A program made the position numbers and the translations under genes. A model generated the notes under the pieces. It saw only the letters and a program-made list of their open reading frames with translations, was not told the DNA's origin and did not search any database. From Selenomonadaceae bacterium (GTDB lineage: Bacteria; Bacillota; Negativicutes; Selenomonadales; Selenomonadaceae): DNA of 47,449 nucleotides. The stretch lies in contig JAFXTD010000060.1 in the NCBI GenBank assembly GCA_017535925.1, positions 1-47,449 on the forward strand. The letters are read 5' to 3'. Of the stretch, positions 9,901-18,086 are shown in pieces. Numbering within the stretch: the stretch's first letter is position 1; each line of letters begins with the position of its first letter.

Positions 9901-10223
9901 AAGAGGTTGTCTGCCAATATCTTTGGATTATGCGCGGCGGCTTTTCTCTTCGAAAAAAATATCGCGAAATGTTCAAGGACACTTCGCAAGACGCTTTGAA
10001 AATTTTTCGTCGAGAAATTGAACACGTCGAAAAAAATGTTGTCCGTGACGTTTGGCAAACGTGGCTTTTTTGCAATGTCTACGAAAATTATTCGGCGCAG
10101 GCTTTTGAAATTTTCCGTGCCCTTGTCGAAAAAATTTTGTCAGCCGAAAGTGAAGAAGACTTCGAGGCGGCGGAGCTGAATATTCAACGTGAAGCTATGG
10201 GCTTTTTGAGATTGAAGAATTGA
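6954..10223 (+). CDS. HerA/DUF87-type P-loop ATPase with Ser/Asn/Thr/Gln-rich insert
   Basis: 1089 residues. Walker A TGVTGSGKTTT near residue 588 and Walker B ITLIEEAHRLL near 825 fit the HerA/FtsK-like additional-strand ATPases. The segment DKMTPEVLKNTNTKIVHKLF and the later LPTGRAIIFSQGQ are typical of the DUF87/HerA core, where such motors translocate DNA or protein. Residues 1-220 form a separate N-terminal domain with a possible regulatory fold. Residues about 225-400 are low complexity, dominated by Ser, Asn, Thr and Gln, which is unusual inside a motor ATPase. The C-terminal about 100 residues are helical. Starts at ATG after TGAGGAAAAA, 14 nt behind Hsp70-like copy B. No nuclease (NurA-like) partner is seen, so DNA processing is not shown. 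A membrane- or DNA-associated motor is inference. Confidence 0.85.
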   Translation: MQDMNAAIEKGRTLIKYLSEQSREKIFDGERKMLGTERELALKECSLFQIEELTFEEKAPRREAMENILGTFRDLEGVSFIYLILGNGQDVNFYFGVAKDFSHDKPENLSAPTIGNDLLKPGIQGNFRGCQIRELSNEDKRAVLQRLKKNSCAGILTGVPGSKKDNENFQGVDRLINVMSGDEFGFMVIARPLAETELNELEDVLIEIADTLSPTVRHSLQRTKSEGTSKNSSTTASTGTQISESNQESENTSAGKTTSTSHSEQKNFSNQQQATAGQTSGRQHSINSTFNRNERDATNKNLMTKKENGVVKESKDENDSVERSGGNSAGANYSEQNQSSYVFGCQISSTDTTTNSTQQNESLSQSSAKNFSESVTDNKSDSTSKTQSTNTLEVEQTELETKTAAQWLKYLDEVLFPRLDSGRGKGIFLSCAYLFAAQPAMLRRLANTAISLYSGAKGNKIPLTFREISAAEANCLHALENMQIPAFVNSAAEKYSAALSRLQTCGISYFGNWISVEELSIIAALPQKEIPGLALREEVEFGLNITPVADEFKIPLGHLVQDGTERKMPVCLDRRALNKHTFITGVTGSGKTTTCQNILINSGLPFLVIEPAKTEYRILKERCPELIFFTPGKQNIAPFFLNPFELFPDEAITGRADMIKATLEASFDMEAAIPQILETAVYRAYEEKGWDIRTNEWRPNINGNDEPRNPFEKGVYPFPTMSDFWAAVKKVTAEEGFGQRLQDEYMGSLKARIESLLIGAKGMMLDTPRSINFFDLVERKVVIELEEIKNGAEKSLLMGFILTNLLQAVQALHRKNPAFQHITLIEEAHRLLSRYVPGDSMNKKQGVEVFADMLAEVRKYGESLIIVDQIPDKMTPEVLKNTNTKIVHKLFARDDKDAIGDTIALSDEQKTFLSKLPTGRAIIFSQGQVKAMQVKITKEANTSEREIEPEEIRAVAENYYSEPKVIAGGVLRGIEHFPATISKEVVCQYLWIMRGGFSLRKKYREMFKDTSQDALKIFRREIEHVEKNVVRDVWQTWLFCNVYENYSAQAFEIFRALVEKILSAESEEDFEAAELNIQREAMGFLRLKN

Positions 10224-10235
10224 GGAGGAATCACC

Positions 10236-11180
10236 GTGGGCTTTTTGGGAAGTTTCTTTGGCGGTATCGCGAGCGGTATCGGGAAAATTTGCAGCGGCAT
10301 TTCGTCGGCAGTGACCGGCGCGATTGGTGCTATCAGTTCTTTGGCAAGCAAAGCCGTCACGTCATTTTTGGGCACGATAGCCGGTAAGGCAACGGGTTTT
10401 CTGAAAGTCGTAAGCGGAATCATGACGGGTCCGCTCGGTCCGATTCTTGCTCCCATTGTCGTCGATTTGCTTGTTAAGTTGGTCGTGAAAGTAATTTCGA
10501 AAATCGCGGAAGAAAATGAAGTCGTCGAAAAAAATGAACGCCCCGAAGAAATCGGCTATCGAATGGAGGAAGCCGACAAGCACGAGGATTGGAAGCGGCG
10601 CGATGAATTTAAATCTTTCAAAGAGTATTACGCCTACTTGAAGGAGCAAATTCCCGCCGAAGAAATCGACCGCATACACCTGCAAAAAAATTTCGGCGCG
10701 TATTGCGTCTTGGGCATGCAGGCTGAAGTTCAAGCTTTGGAAGAAAAAATCGGCTTGCGCATTCCCAAAGCTTCTCTTGTGGAAATCGGACGCAGTGCAA
10801 TGGAATTCAAGGAAGTGCAAGCTTTCATTCGCGCCTTCGAGGCGGCGGGCTATACAAATTTGAACATCAGCGAATATCTGAAAGGCACCTTGCCTGCAGG
10901 CGAATTGGAACGCATAACCGTTGCCGTACTTGACGCTTTGAAATTTTATTTCCCCGAAAAAACTGAACGCGATTTGCTGACACGGCTCAACGAAATGCGG
11001 CGCGCTTCCGAAGACGATAAAGTTTTGCTTGCGGTTTACAAAGAGGACTTGCAAAAAGAATACGGCGAGCAACTTCAAGAAGCCTCTCAAAGCGGCGAAC
11101 TTCCGAAGGACACCGAAAAAATTTTGGCGGAAGTCGACTTCAAGGCACCCGAAAATTCAAAAATTGAGGCGGCGAAATGA
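10236..11180 (+). CDS. Protein with glycine-rich hydrophobic N-terminus and soluble C-terminal domain
   Basis: 314 residues, GTG start with GGAGGAA 8 nt upstream; 12 nt after the HerA-like stop. Residues 1-90 are unusually rich in Gly, Ala, Ser, Ile, Val and nearly free of acidic residues (begins MGFLGSFFGGIASGIGK, later GPLGPILAPIVVDLLVKLVV). This looks like a membrane-inserting or glycine-zipper segment rather than a cleavable signal peptide. Residues 95-314 are charged and soluble, with a helical pattern. The stop overlaps the next start (ATGA). No family is recognised. The composition is compatible with a membrane anchor for the neighbouring ATPases or with a pore-forming effector; the sequence alone does not decide. 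Confidence 0.75.
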   Translation: MGFLGSFFGGIASGIGKICSGISSAVTGAIGAISSLASKAVTSFLGTIAGKATGFLKVVSGIMTGPLGPILAPIVVDLLVKLVVKVISKIAEENEVVEKNERPEEIGYRMEEADKHEDWKRRDEFKSFKEYYAYLKEQIPAEEIDRIHLQKNFGAYCVLGMQAEVQALEEKIGLRIPKASLVEIGRSAMEFKEVQAFIRAFEAAGYTNLNISEYLKGTLPAGELERITVAVLDALKFYFPEKTERDLLTRLNEMRRASEDDKVLLAVYKEDLQKEYGEQLQEASQSGELPKDTEKILAEVDFKAPENSKIEAAK

Positions 11181-11578
11181 ACGGCAGGAAGTTTGAAAAT
11201 CTTCGGCAAAAAATTTTGTCCATGCAATTCATAAAGTCAAAGTCATGCGAGCCGGCGGCGGAATTCGATTCGATAAAAAATTTGGAAAGTGCAATTCAAG
11301 CGGCGATACGTGAAATTGAATCCGAGCGGCGAGAAATTGAACGGGAAATTTCCGCCTTGAAGAAACCGACCGCCGAGCCTTTGGAAATGTTTTCCTTCCC
11401 CGAACCCTTGCCGCAAGAGGCAAAAAAAATTTTGGCACGACAAGAAAAAATTTTACAACGAATTGCCGCCGAACAATCGGAAGCAGAAAAAAATTTCAAC
11501 GCGCGAAAAAAATCCTTCGCCGAAAAAAAATCCGAGCTGCAACAAAAATTTCTTCGGCGCAAGACGGAGAGAAGGTGA
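11177..11578 (+). CDS. Small coiled-coil protein
   Basis: 133 residues; ATG overlaps the upstream stop as ATGA, a mark of translational coupling. The sequence is strongly helical and charged, with segments such as REIESERREIEREISALKK and a Lys/Glu-rich C-terminus; a proline-rich break (about residues 72-80) separates two predicted coils. No catalytic motif is present. It ends with GTGA overlap into the next gene. An adaptor or structural subunit of the operon's complex is inference. Confidence 0.7.
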   Translation: MNGRKFENLRQKILSMQFIKSKSCEPAAEFDSIKNLESAIQAAIREIESERREIEREISALKKPTAEPLEMFSFPEPLPQEAKKILARQEKILQRIAAEQSEAEKNFNARKKSFAEKKSELQQKFLRRKTERR

Positions 11579-12153
11579 AGATTTTGTCGAGAAAAGAAAT
11601 TTACAAATACGTTGTCGAATGCATTGACGCGCAAACGATTAAAACTTATTCATATGAGGCAGAAAATTTCGTTGTGTTGCGGTTGCACGGCGGCGAGCTG
11701 TATAAATTGAACGCGGCTGATTTTGCCGATTATTGGCGGCAATGGAAGCAGGAGACGGGTCACACCGACGAGGACTTGACTGACATTTGCATTATCTTCC
11801 GCGAAGGTTTTGACATAGAAAAATTTTTTCAAACGGGGAAGGAAGCTTGCGCGCAAACCGTTTCGCCGACTAATTGGACTTGCACGGAGGTAAAAAAGTT
11901 TTTTGAGTTCACGGGTCGACAACTCAAATCGAATATGAATCTTGTCAAGGCGACGGACGGAAAAAAATTTTTAATCAGCACCTTGGATAAGCCGTGCCCT
12001 GCGCTGAACAAGCCCGATTCAAAGAGCAACACGAGTGCACAACCGAAAAAACCTAAGCCGTCCGCCGAGAAAAAAATTTTGGCGACCCGCGAGGAAATTT
12101 TTACCGCCTTCGCGAAAATGAGCAACGAGCATTCAACCAAGAGGAGAGATTGA
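11575..12153 (+). CDS. Unrecognised small protein of the Hsp70-like/HerA operon
   Basis: 192 residues; GTG start overlaps the previous stop (GTGA). Residues 1-140 appear globular, with an aromatic-rich patch (YSYEAENFVVLRLHGGELYKL, then DFADYWRQWKQ). A disordered Lys/Pro/Ser linker (about 143-167) leads to a short C-terminal helix ending KRRD. No known motif was found. The 3' end carries the GAGGAGAG ribosome-binding site of the dynamin-like gene, so the genes are coupled. Confidence 0.7.
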   Translation: MKILSRKEIYKYVVECIDAQTIKTYSYEAENFVVLRLHGGELYKLNAADFADYWRQWKQETGHTDEDLTDICIIFREGFDIEKFFQTGKEACAQTVSPTNWTCTEVKKFFEFTGRQLKSNMNLVKATDGKKFLISTLDKPCPALNKPDSKSNTSAQPKKPKPSAEKKILATREEIFTAFAKMSNEHSTKRRD

Positions 12154-12156
12154 TTG

Positions 12157-14553
12157 ATGTCTGAAAATCTTAACGCCGAGCAACAAAAATTCATTGAGAA
12201 ATTGGAAGAGACCGACAAGATTTTTGAAGAAATTCTTTCGAAAGACCCGAACGGGATGATTCGACGAATTGATTCGATTGAGGGAACGCAATCAGAGAGT
12301 TTTATTCACGGTTGCGGTTGTCGGCTTGGAAAAGGCAGGCAAATCGACACCGGGCAATGCGCTTCTCAAGAGAAATTTTTTGCCCGAATACTCGACGCGT
12401 TGCTCCTACACTACCACAAAAATCTGCGCGTCCTACAACACAGAAGGATTCAAAAATATTTTCGCTGACACGCTTAAAACGATTCTTCTATATCCGCACA
12501 ATCCCGACTTCGACACAATGGACTTGGGGACTTTCGGCAGGTGGTGGGATTCCATAGCAGATAAGAATCCCGCTTTTTATAAAGAGCATAATAAAAGAAC
12601 AGCCTCCGATATAAAAAACATGTTGCAGGACAGAGATACTATTCGCTATTTACTCGCTCAAGTCCCAAAAGATTTTTACGGTGACGAACTCGAAACCAAC
12701 GATTTTAAAATTTACATAACGGGCATTAAAGGTCAGCTTACCAATAAATCGACATTTCGTACCGGTCTTCCCTATGCCGTTGTAATTGTTATATTTGTAT
12801 CGGCTTTTTTGGGCACAATGAATGATATTGTCCTTTACGACGTACCCGGCTTTAATTCGCCGACCGAACTGCATGAAAAGCAAACGCTGGAAATGTTGCG
12901 CGAGGCTGACGCGATAATTTTGGTTACCAATGACGGAACAACGCAGAATGTTGAAAGGTCACAGCTGACGATTTTGAGGAGCGGACGCGACGAGGAAAAT
13001 ATTCCTTTGAGCGATAAAGCTTTTGTTTTCGGAAATCAAATCGACCGCGCCAACAGTTTTGAAGAGGCTGAAATAAACGCCGCCGAATAAAAAAAAGATT
13101 CTCCGGAAAATAATATTGCGAAAGACAATCAAATTTTCGTCGGCACGGCAAGAGCTTATCTTGAAAGTCTCGGAATTACGCCCGCAGCAACCAAGCAGAA
13201 TCAAGACAAAGACGGCACAAAATCTTCTCAAGAAACAATGAACGGCGGGCAAATGTCTTTCGGTATCGACGAGCTTTGGAGCAGCATGACCGCTTATTAC
13301 AACAACGACCGCTTCAGAGTTTTGAAACGCCGCGCAGAAAACACAATCGCCGACGCAAAAAATTTTTTCGACGCTATTTTGAAAAAGTACGAATCCGCGC
13401 AGTGGCAACTTATCCGGAGGCAAAAGACCTTTTAAGAACCTTTAAGCGCGCGGCTTATCATATCGCCGTAAGTCACAACGACAGAATCAGCAAAACGCAA
13501 CCTTTCAGCCAAATGATTCGTGACAAGTTGGAAAGCTTGAGTCGGAATTGCTCGTTAAAGTCAAAAGCGAAGGCGACATTTCCGGCACGGGTCAACTTCC
13601 CCTTTCAAAAATAGACGCAACTTTCCGCGAAGATTTGGAACGGGAATTGTCACGGAGGAAGAGGAGCAAAAAATTTATCCGGAAATTACCGAAAAATTTC
13701 TTGAAGTCATGGGCATGCCCGCCGATTCGCCTCACAAGGAAGAACTTATCGAAAGCGTCACCGAGCTTTTCAATTCGCTGTGGATAAAAAATGCCGACAA
13801 ATGCCGTTTCAATTCTCTTGTCGAAAGATTCACTTCGGGCTTGATGGAGGCTCTTATCCGCCGACCTTTGTCTTCAACTGATTATCCGCGACGAATCTTG
13901 CGACTTATTACGAAAATTGACCGTGAAAGTCGTTACACCGATTTTTTTGCGAAGATTTTCTTGCACGACAATGTTTCGGCGAATTTGGAAATGGCGGGCA
14001 GTCTGAAAAAATTTTTGCCGGCAAACAGGGAAGTCATAAGCGCGGGTATTTCTTTTGCCGTCGAGGCTCTTCCTTTCGGCAAGTGGGCGAAAATGCTTTT
14101 GCGTGCTTGAACGGGAACGAACGCGAAAATCGCTTGAAAGAAATTATAGAATCCTATTCGGCTGAAAATTCAAGTTTCGCGGGAAGATTGACGCGTGAAA
14201 AACTTCAGAAGATGCACGAGCTTAGCCGCCAAACGGAAATAAGTTCCGAAGAAGACATGTTGCAAATTCTAAACGAGGATATTGAAATTCTGCGCGAATT
14301 CACCCGCGAGGCGATTATCTATGCAATCAGCTTGGAGCGGGCGTTCATTTCCGTGATGACCAAAAACATAAATATCATTCGCAACGAGGAAGAGACCAAA
14401 GAGAGCCGAAAAATTTTCAACAAGTGGATTCAAGACAACATCCGCAAGATAATGGAAAAAGAATTTATCGGGCTTGACCAACGAAATCTTGAGAATCAGA
14501 CAAAGAAAAATATCGTCGAGACCGTTCGCAAAGTCGTTGATAAATTGAATTGA
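12157..14553 (+). pseudogene. Dynamin-like GTPase, disrupted by several frameshifts and a stop
   Basis: Begins at ATG 12157 behind GAGGAGAG. The coding signal moves through all three frames: frame change at about 12280-12300, in-frame TAA at 13088-13090, then further frame changes near 13390-13400, 13540-13560, 13640 and 14085-14105. Read across the breaks, it gives about 790 residues with G1 motif VAVVGLEKAGKST, switch-like VLYDVPGFNSP (DxxG), a possible G4 near GNQIDRA, and a long helical C-terminal half ending VRKVVDKLN. That is the layout of bacterial dynamin-like proteins, which remodel membranes. Six separate lesions make programmed frameshifting very unlikely. The residue after the P-loop is Pro (GKSTP), also uncommon. 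It was presumably once the active partner of the next gene. Confidence 0.85.
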
Positions 14554-14572
14554 GGCGAGGAAGTGACTGTTC

Positions 14573-17170
14573 ATGAATTTTGCGTCTTGGAATGAAAAAA
14601 ATTTCGTTGCCGTTGCCGAAGAAGACTTGCGCGAAAATTTTGAGACCGTTGCCGCTTACATAAGTGCCAATCCCGCCAAAGTTTATCTGTTGCCCGCGTC
14701 GGACTTGTGCGCCCGCGAAGAATTGTCGGACGTTCGATTTGCTCTTGAAATTGAATTTCCTTGCCCCGCGACTTTAATCACTGCCTCGAAAAAATTTATC
14801 GTCAACACTTTGTCCGAAATGTTGGAGCTTGCGTCGGAAGAAAATTTTTTAATCGTGCCCGAAAATTTTTCCGATACGGCAAATGCAATTCGTCGACAAT
14901 GTTTTTTGTTGCAAGTGCCGATTAAAATTTGTTCGGAAAAAGATTTTGCCGCACTTGCCGCCGAACAAAAACTGCGCGAACATGAAGAATCTTTGCTCAA
15001 AGAACTTGCCGTTGCCAAAAAATTTTTCGACGGGAAATCCGAATTGAAGTTGGCGGAAAATATTTCTCTGCTTGAAAATTTTTTTGCGGCGACGGAAAAA
15101 TTGGAACGTCATCTGAAAAGTTCAAACGAGCCGATAAAACTTGCAATCGCGGGCGCAACAAAAGATTTTAAACTTTTTGCGGCGAAAATTATTTCGGAAG
15201 GCTCATACTCGGAGGAACTTCAGACTTGCGACGTTTGTATCTTCGCGGTGAACATTTTGGCTGACGACCTTTCACGAACTGAAAAATTTTTGCGGGCGGT
15301 CAAGTCTTCGCCGAACAAAGACAAAATTATTTTCGCGGCGATTCGTTCCGCCCTGCGCGAACAAGATTCGGCGATAAATCCTTCGCGGAAAATTTTTGAA
15401 CTCACGGAGCTTTTGAACGCGGAAGGTTTCACAAAAAATCTTATCTTCTTCCTCGACGCGCCCGACGTATTCTGTAGCGAAAAAATTTTAACGCTGCTGA
15501 AAAATAACGACGAGCCGCTCACGCCTGAAAGAATCATGGGCGAACTCTCTTTGACGGGGCGCGATGAATTTTTAATCGGTCTTTCGCCGGAAAAATTTTT
15601 CGAGGCGCAACCTGTCCAATCGAGTGAAACTTTGCTAAAAAAATCCGGAATTGCCTGCCTTGAAAATTATTTGCGTTCGGCGGGACAAAAAAATTTCGCG
15701 GAGGAAAATTTATTCGGCGAAGTCAACGAGGCGTTTTCGTTCCTCGCGGAGAATTCTTTGAAAAAAATTCGCCTGCACCAAATGCAAAAACTTGTCGAGG
15801 CACTTCACCGAGCCGAGAATTCTCACGAAAAAATTTTGTTGATTGCGGCGCAAGGAAAAATCCTTCAAGAAGAAACGACAATCAAGGCGATTCTCTTCGA
15901 CGCTGACTTCGCGATAAAAAATTTCGTTCGCTCTCTTGAGGAAAAAATTTTTGCGGCTTTTGAAAAGTTGGTCACGGCGGAAGAATTTTCTTCGGAAAAA
16001 CTTGCCGCATTGCATTCGGGAAAAACTTCTTCGGAGCTGAAAAAGTTGGTCGACGACGCGGAAAAAAATATTTCGGCGGAATATTCACGGCTCGCGAAAA
16101 TTTTTTTGGACGCAATGGCAAAGATAATCGAAACTCATCTGGCGCGGGCGAAAAAATTTTTGGATATGACAAAGACAAATCCGCCGCTGCCCGAAGTAAA
16201 AAATTTTTCCTTGCCGAATTTTGATACGGGCTTGACCGAAAATTTTTCACGCGAAAATTTGATAAATCTCATAAACATTTGCACGAAAATTTTTTGTGTC
16301 GAGGAAGCCGCCGATACTTGGGACGAGTTTAAAGCCGAGCGCGCCCGCCTGCTCAAGCGGCTTTATCTTTCGGGGACTTTTCGAAAAAATTTGCGCCGTA
16401 ATTTGGAAGAAACCGCCCGCGAAAAATTGAGCGACCTTGAAAAAATTTTGCGGAAGAATTTTTTTGAGGCACTCGTCGAATATTTCGGGCAGGTATCAAA
16501 AATCTGCAAGGCGCAACAAAATTTTTGCCTGAACACTTTCCGCAAGCAAGTCGAGGATATTTGCGGGCAGACGGATTTTTTGATTCGGGACTTTGCAATA
16601 ATGGAGACGATAACTTCCGCGCTTAAGGAACTTCATGCGACTTGGCGATTAATTTTCACGACGGAAAGTGTTTCGCAGCCCGTCGACGAAAAATTTTTGG
16701 CGGCTCTTTCAGCCGAAATAATCGAACGAAAAAATTTGTTGGTTCGCATGAAAGAGGATTTGAACACTGCAGACGCGGCGGACTTCTCTTTCAAAAAATT
16801 TTTGCCGCACGAAACGCCCGAAGTTTCAAAAGTCTCGTTGGCGGAGGAAAATTTTTCTGCCGCAAAGAGAGCTTTCCGCAACAAGAAATACGAAAACGCC
16901 TTCAAGCTTTTTTCGCAGGCGGCGGTAGCGGGTCACGTCGAAGCACTCAAATATTTGGCTTACATGAATCAAAATGCTTTGGGCACGCCGAAAAATATTT
17001 ATCGGGCGATTGAAAAATTTTTTGACGCCTTCCGTCTCGGCGATGTTATTTCCGCAGGCGAAATTGCAGAACTTTGTTTGGAGTTGAAGTGTTTCTCTCA
17101 TGCTATGGAATTCTATCAGACGGCAGCCGACGGCGGTGACAAATACAGCTCGGACTTTTTGGAAAGTTGA
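14573..17170 (+). CDS. Dynamin-like protein without a P-loop, with Sel1-like C-terminus
   Basis: 865 residues, ATG start after GGCGAGGAAG, 19 nt behind the broken dynamin-like gene. Residues 1-190 are an unrecognised alpha/beta domain. Near residue 190 a GTPase-like strand begins, KLAIAGATKDFKLFA, but the GxxxxGKS P-loop is missing, so GTP binding is doubtful. Long amphipathic helices with many Phe/Lys/Glu follow (about 330-750), resembling dynamin middle/effector regions. The last about 100 residues contain Sel1/TPR-like repeats (AFKLFSQAAVAGHVEALKYL, then AMEFYQTAADGGDKYSSDFL), a protein-interaction module. It is intact despite the decay next to it. Identification as a degenerate dynamin paralogue rests on context and pattern, not on a motif, so it is moderate. 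Confidence 0.65.
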   Translation: MNFASWNEKNFVAVAEEDLRENFETVAAYISANPAKVYLLPASDLCAREELSDVRFALEIEFPCPATLITASKKFIVNTLSEMLELASEENFLIVPENFSDTANAIRRQCFLLQVPIKICSEKDFAALAAEQKLREHEESLLKELAVAKKFFDGKSELKLAENISLLENFFAATEKLERHLKSSNEPIKLAIAGATKDFKLFAAKIISEGSYSEELQTCDVCIFAVNILADDLSRTEKFLRAVKSSPNKDKIIFAAIRSALREQDSAINPSRKIFELTELLNAEGFTKNLIFFLDAPDVFCSEKILTLLKNNDEPLTPERIMGELSLTGRDEFLIGLSPEKFFEAQPVQSSETLLKKSGIACLENYLRSAGQKNFAEENLFGEVNEAFSFLAENSLKKIRLHQMQKLVEALHRAENSHEKILLIAAQGKILQEETTIKAILFDADFAIKNFVRSLEEKIFAAFEKLVTAEEFSSEKLAALHSGKTSSELKKLVDDAEKNISAEYSRLAKIFLDAMAKIIETHLARAKKFLDMTKTNPPLPEVKNFSLPNFDTGLTENFSRENLINLINICTKIFCVEEAADTWDEFKAERARLLKRLYLSGTFRKNLRRNLEETAREKLSDLEKILRKNFFEALVEYFGQVSKICKAQQNFCLNTFRKQVEDICGQTDFLIRDFAIMETITSALKELHATWRLIFTTESVSQPVDEKFLAALSAEIIERKNLLVRMKEDLNTADAADFSFKKFLPHETPEVSKVSLAEENFSAAKRAFRNKKYENAFKLFSQAAVAGHVEALKYLAYMNQNALGTPKNIYRAIEKFFDAFRLGDVISAGEIAELCLELKCFSHAMEFYQTAADGGDKYSSDFLES

Positions 17171-17194
17171 TTAAATTTTTTTGCACACAAAAAA

Positions 17195-17222
17195 GGCAGG
17201 TAACAAACCTGCCTGATTTTTT
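17195..17222. terminator. Rho-independent terminator, probably bidirectional
   Basis: Perfect 6-bp stem GGCAGG (17195-17200) / CCTGCC (17208-17213) with a 7-nt loop, followed by a T-rich run and preceded by an A run. It ends the Hsp70-like/HerA operon on the plus strand and can also serve the minus-strand XRE pseudogene. Confidence 0.85.
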
Positions 17223-17235
17223 TCGCCTCGTGATG

Positions 17236-17595
17236 TCAGCGATTCTTTTCTGTTTCTGCGATACTCATTATCCAATTTTTTATATATTGCCGCTGATTCG
17301 GATTCATTTCAATGTAGCTCTTCAAAATCTTTCTGTCAATATCGTCCGGCGTCGGGTCTTTAAAAAATTCTTCGATTGAATCCTGCCGATACTTATCGCC
17401 TGCACCGGTACGCAACTACTCTTCCCGAACGTTAAAGGACGAGGAGATTTGTTTCAAATTGCGTTCCAAAACCGTATGCCCGTCCTGTTCAAGCCAACTT
17501 AAATTTGTTTGACTTATTCCAATCTTGCGGGCAAATTCTGTTTGATTCATTTTGAGACTTTTCCGTAATTCTTTTATTCGCTCGTTTATGCTCAT
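17236..17595 (-). pseudogene. XRE-family HTH regulator with nonsense mutation
   Basis: Reading down from ATG at 17595, codons 1-59 encode a canonical XRE/Cro helix-turn-helix (ERIKELRKSLKMNQTEFARK, then IGISQTNLSWLEQ). Codon 60 is TAG (17416-17418), followed in frame by LRTGAGDKYRQDSIEEFF and continuing to a TGA at 17236. In related regulators this junction reads NVxEEWLRTG, so a TGG (Trp) to TAG change is the likely lesion. A truncated 59-residue DNA-binding peptide might still be made. It is divergent from the decayed Tad locus, but whether it regulated that locus is unknown. Confidence 0.8.
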
Positions 17596-17665
17596 AAAAA
17601 TTTTTCCGCATGCCCCCGTTTTTAAAGCGGCACGAATAATTTTTCCTCCTTAAATTTTTCTCATT

Positions 17666-18079
17666 GTGCATTTCAATCTTACCAATAATAATTATAAAAA
17701 TCTCGACATTATACGTATGGTTGGTATATTCTTGCTGTTGCCTCTCCTTTTAATAATGTTGGTGTTGGTCATGGAGTTGGGTCATGTCTACATATATCAA
17801 TCGGAACTGCAACACGCGGCGGACGCGGCGGCTCTTGCAGGGGCAAACAATGCGACCGATGATGAACTTAATGCAATCGTCACCAAAAACGCGAACCGCA
17901 CGCCTTTTACACCGACTTTCGAACGCAGAGAAAAAACAGCAGATAAATTTTACGTTGTTTTGAAAGAGAGCATTGAACCGATTTTTGTTGAAGTATTCGG
18001 CAGGGAAGTCTTTGTAACGATAACGGCTTCTGCGGCTGCCTCAATTACAGATAAGAAATTAGTACTGTTGAATAGATGA
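17666..18079 (+). CDS. TadG-like pilus-assembly protein, possibly a fragment
   Basis: 137 residues from GTG 17666; start uncertain, since no good ribosome-binding site precedes it. One membrane segment (MVGIFLLLPLLLIMLVLVM) is followed by ELQHAADAAALAGANNA, the hallmark of TadE/TadG-like proteins (Flp pilus assembly). Typical TadG proteins are longer, so this may be a short paralogue or a remnant. It heads the decayed Tad locus. Prepilin-like insertion in the inner membrane is family knowledge. Confidence 0.65.
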   Translation: MHFNLTNNNYKNLDIIRMVGIFLLLPLLLIMLVLVMELGHVYIYQSELQHAADAAALAGANNATDDELNAIVTKNANRTPFTPTFERREKTADKFYVVLKESIEPIFVEVFGREVFVTITASAAASITDKKLVLLNR

Positions 18080-18086
18080 TTGATGT

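Noticed and set aside
12157-14553. Programmed ribosomal frameshifting in the dynamin-like gene
   Set aside because: At least five frame changes and one stop at sites without a common slippery motif cannot all be programmed.
940-17170. Identity with the SrfABC virulence locus
   Set aside because: The long Hsp70-like proteins and the GTPase recall SrfB and SrfC in size and partnership, but I see no specific sequence match; kept only as a comparison to run.
17489-17671. 60-codon minus-strand frame starting at 17671
   Set aside because: It is out of frame with the clear XRE helix-turn-helix starting at 17595 and has no protein-like composition.
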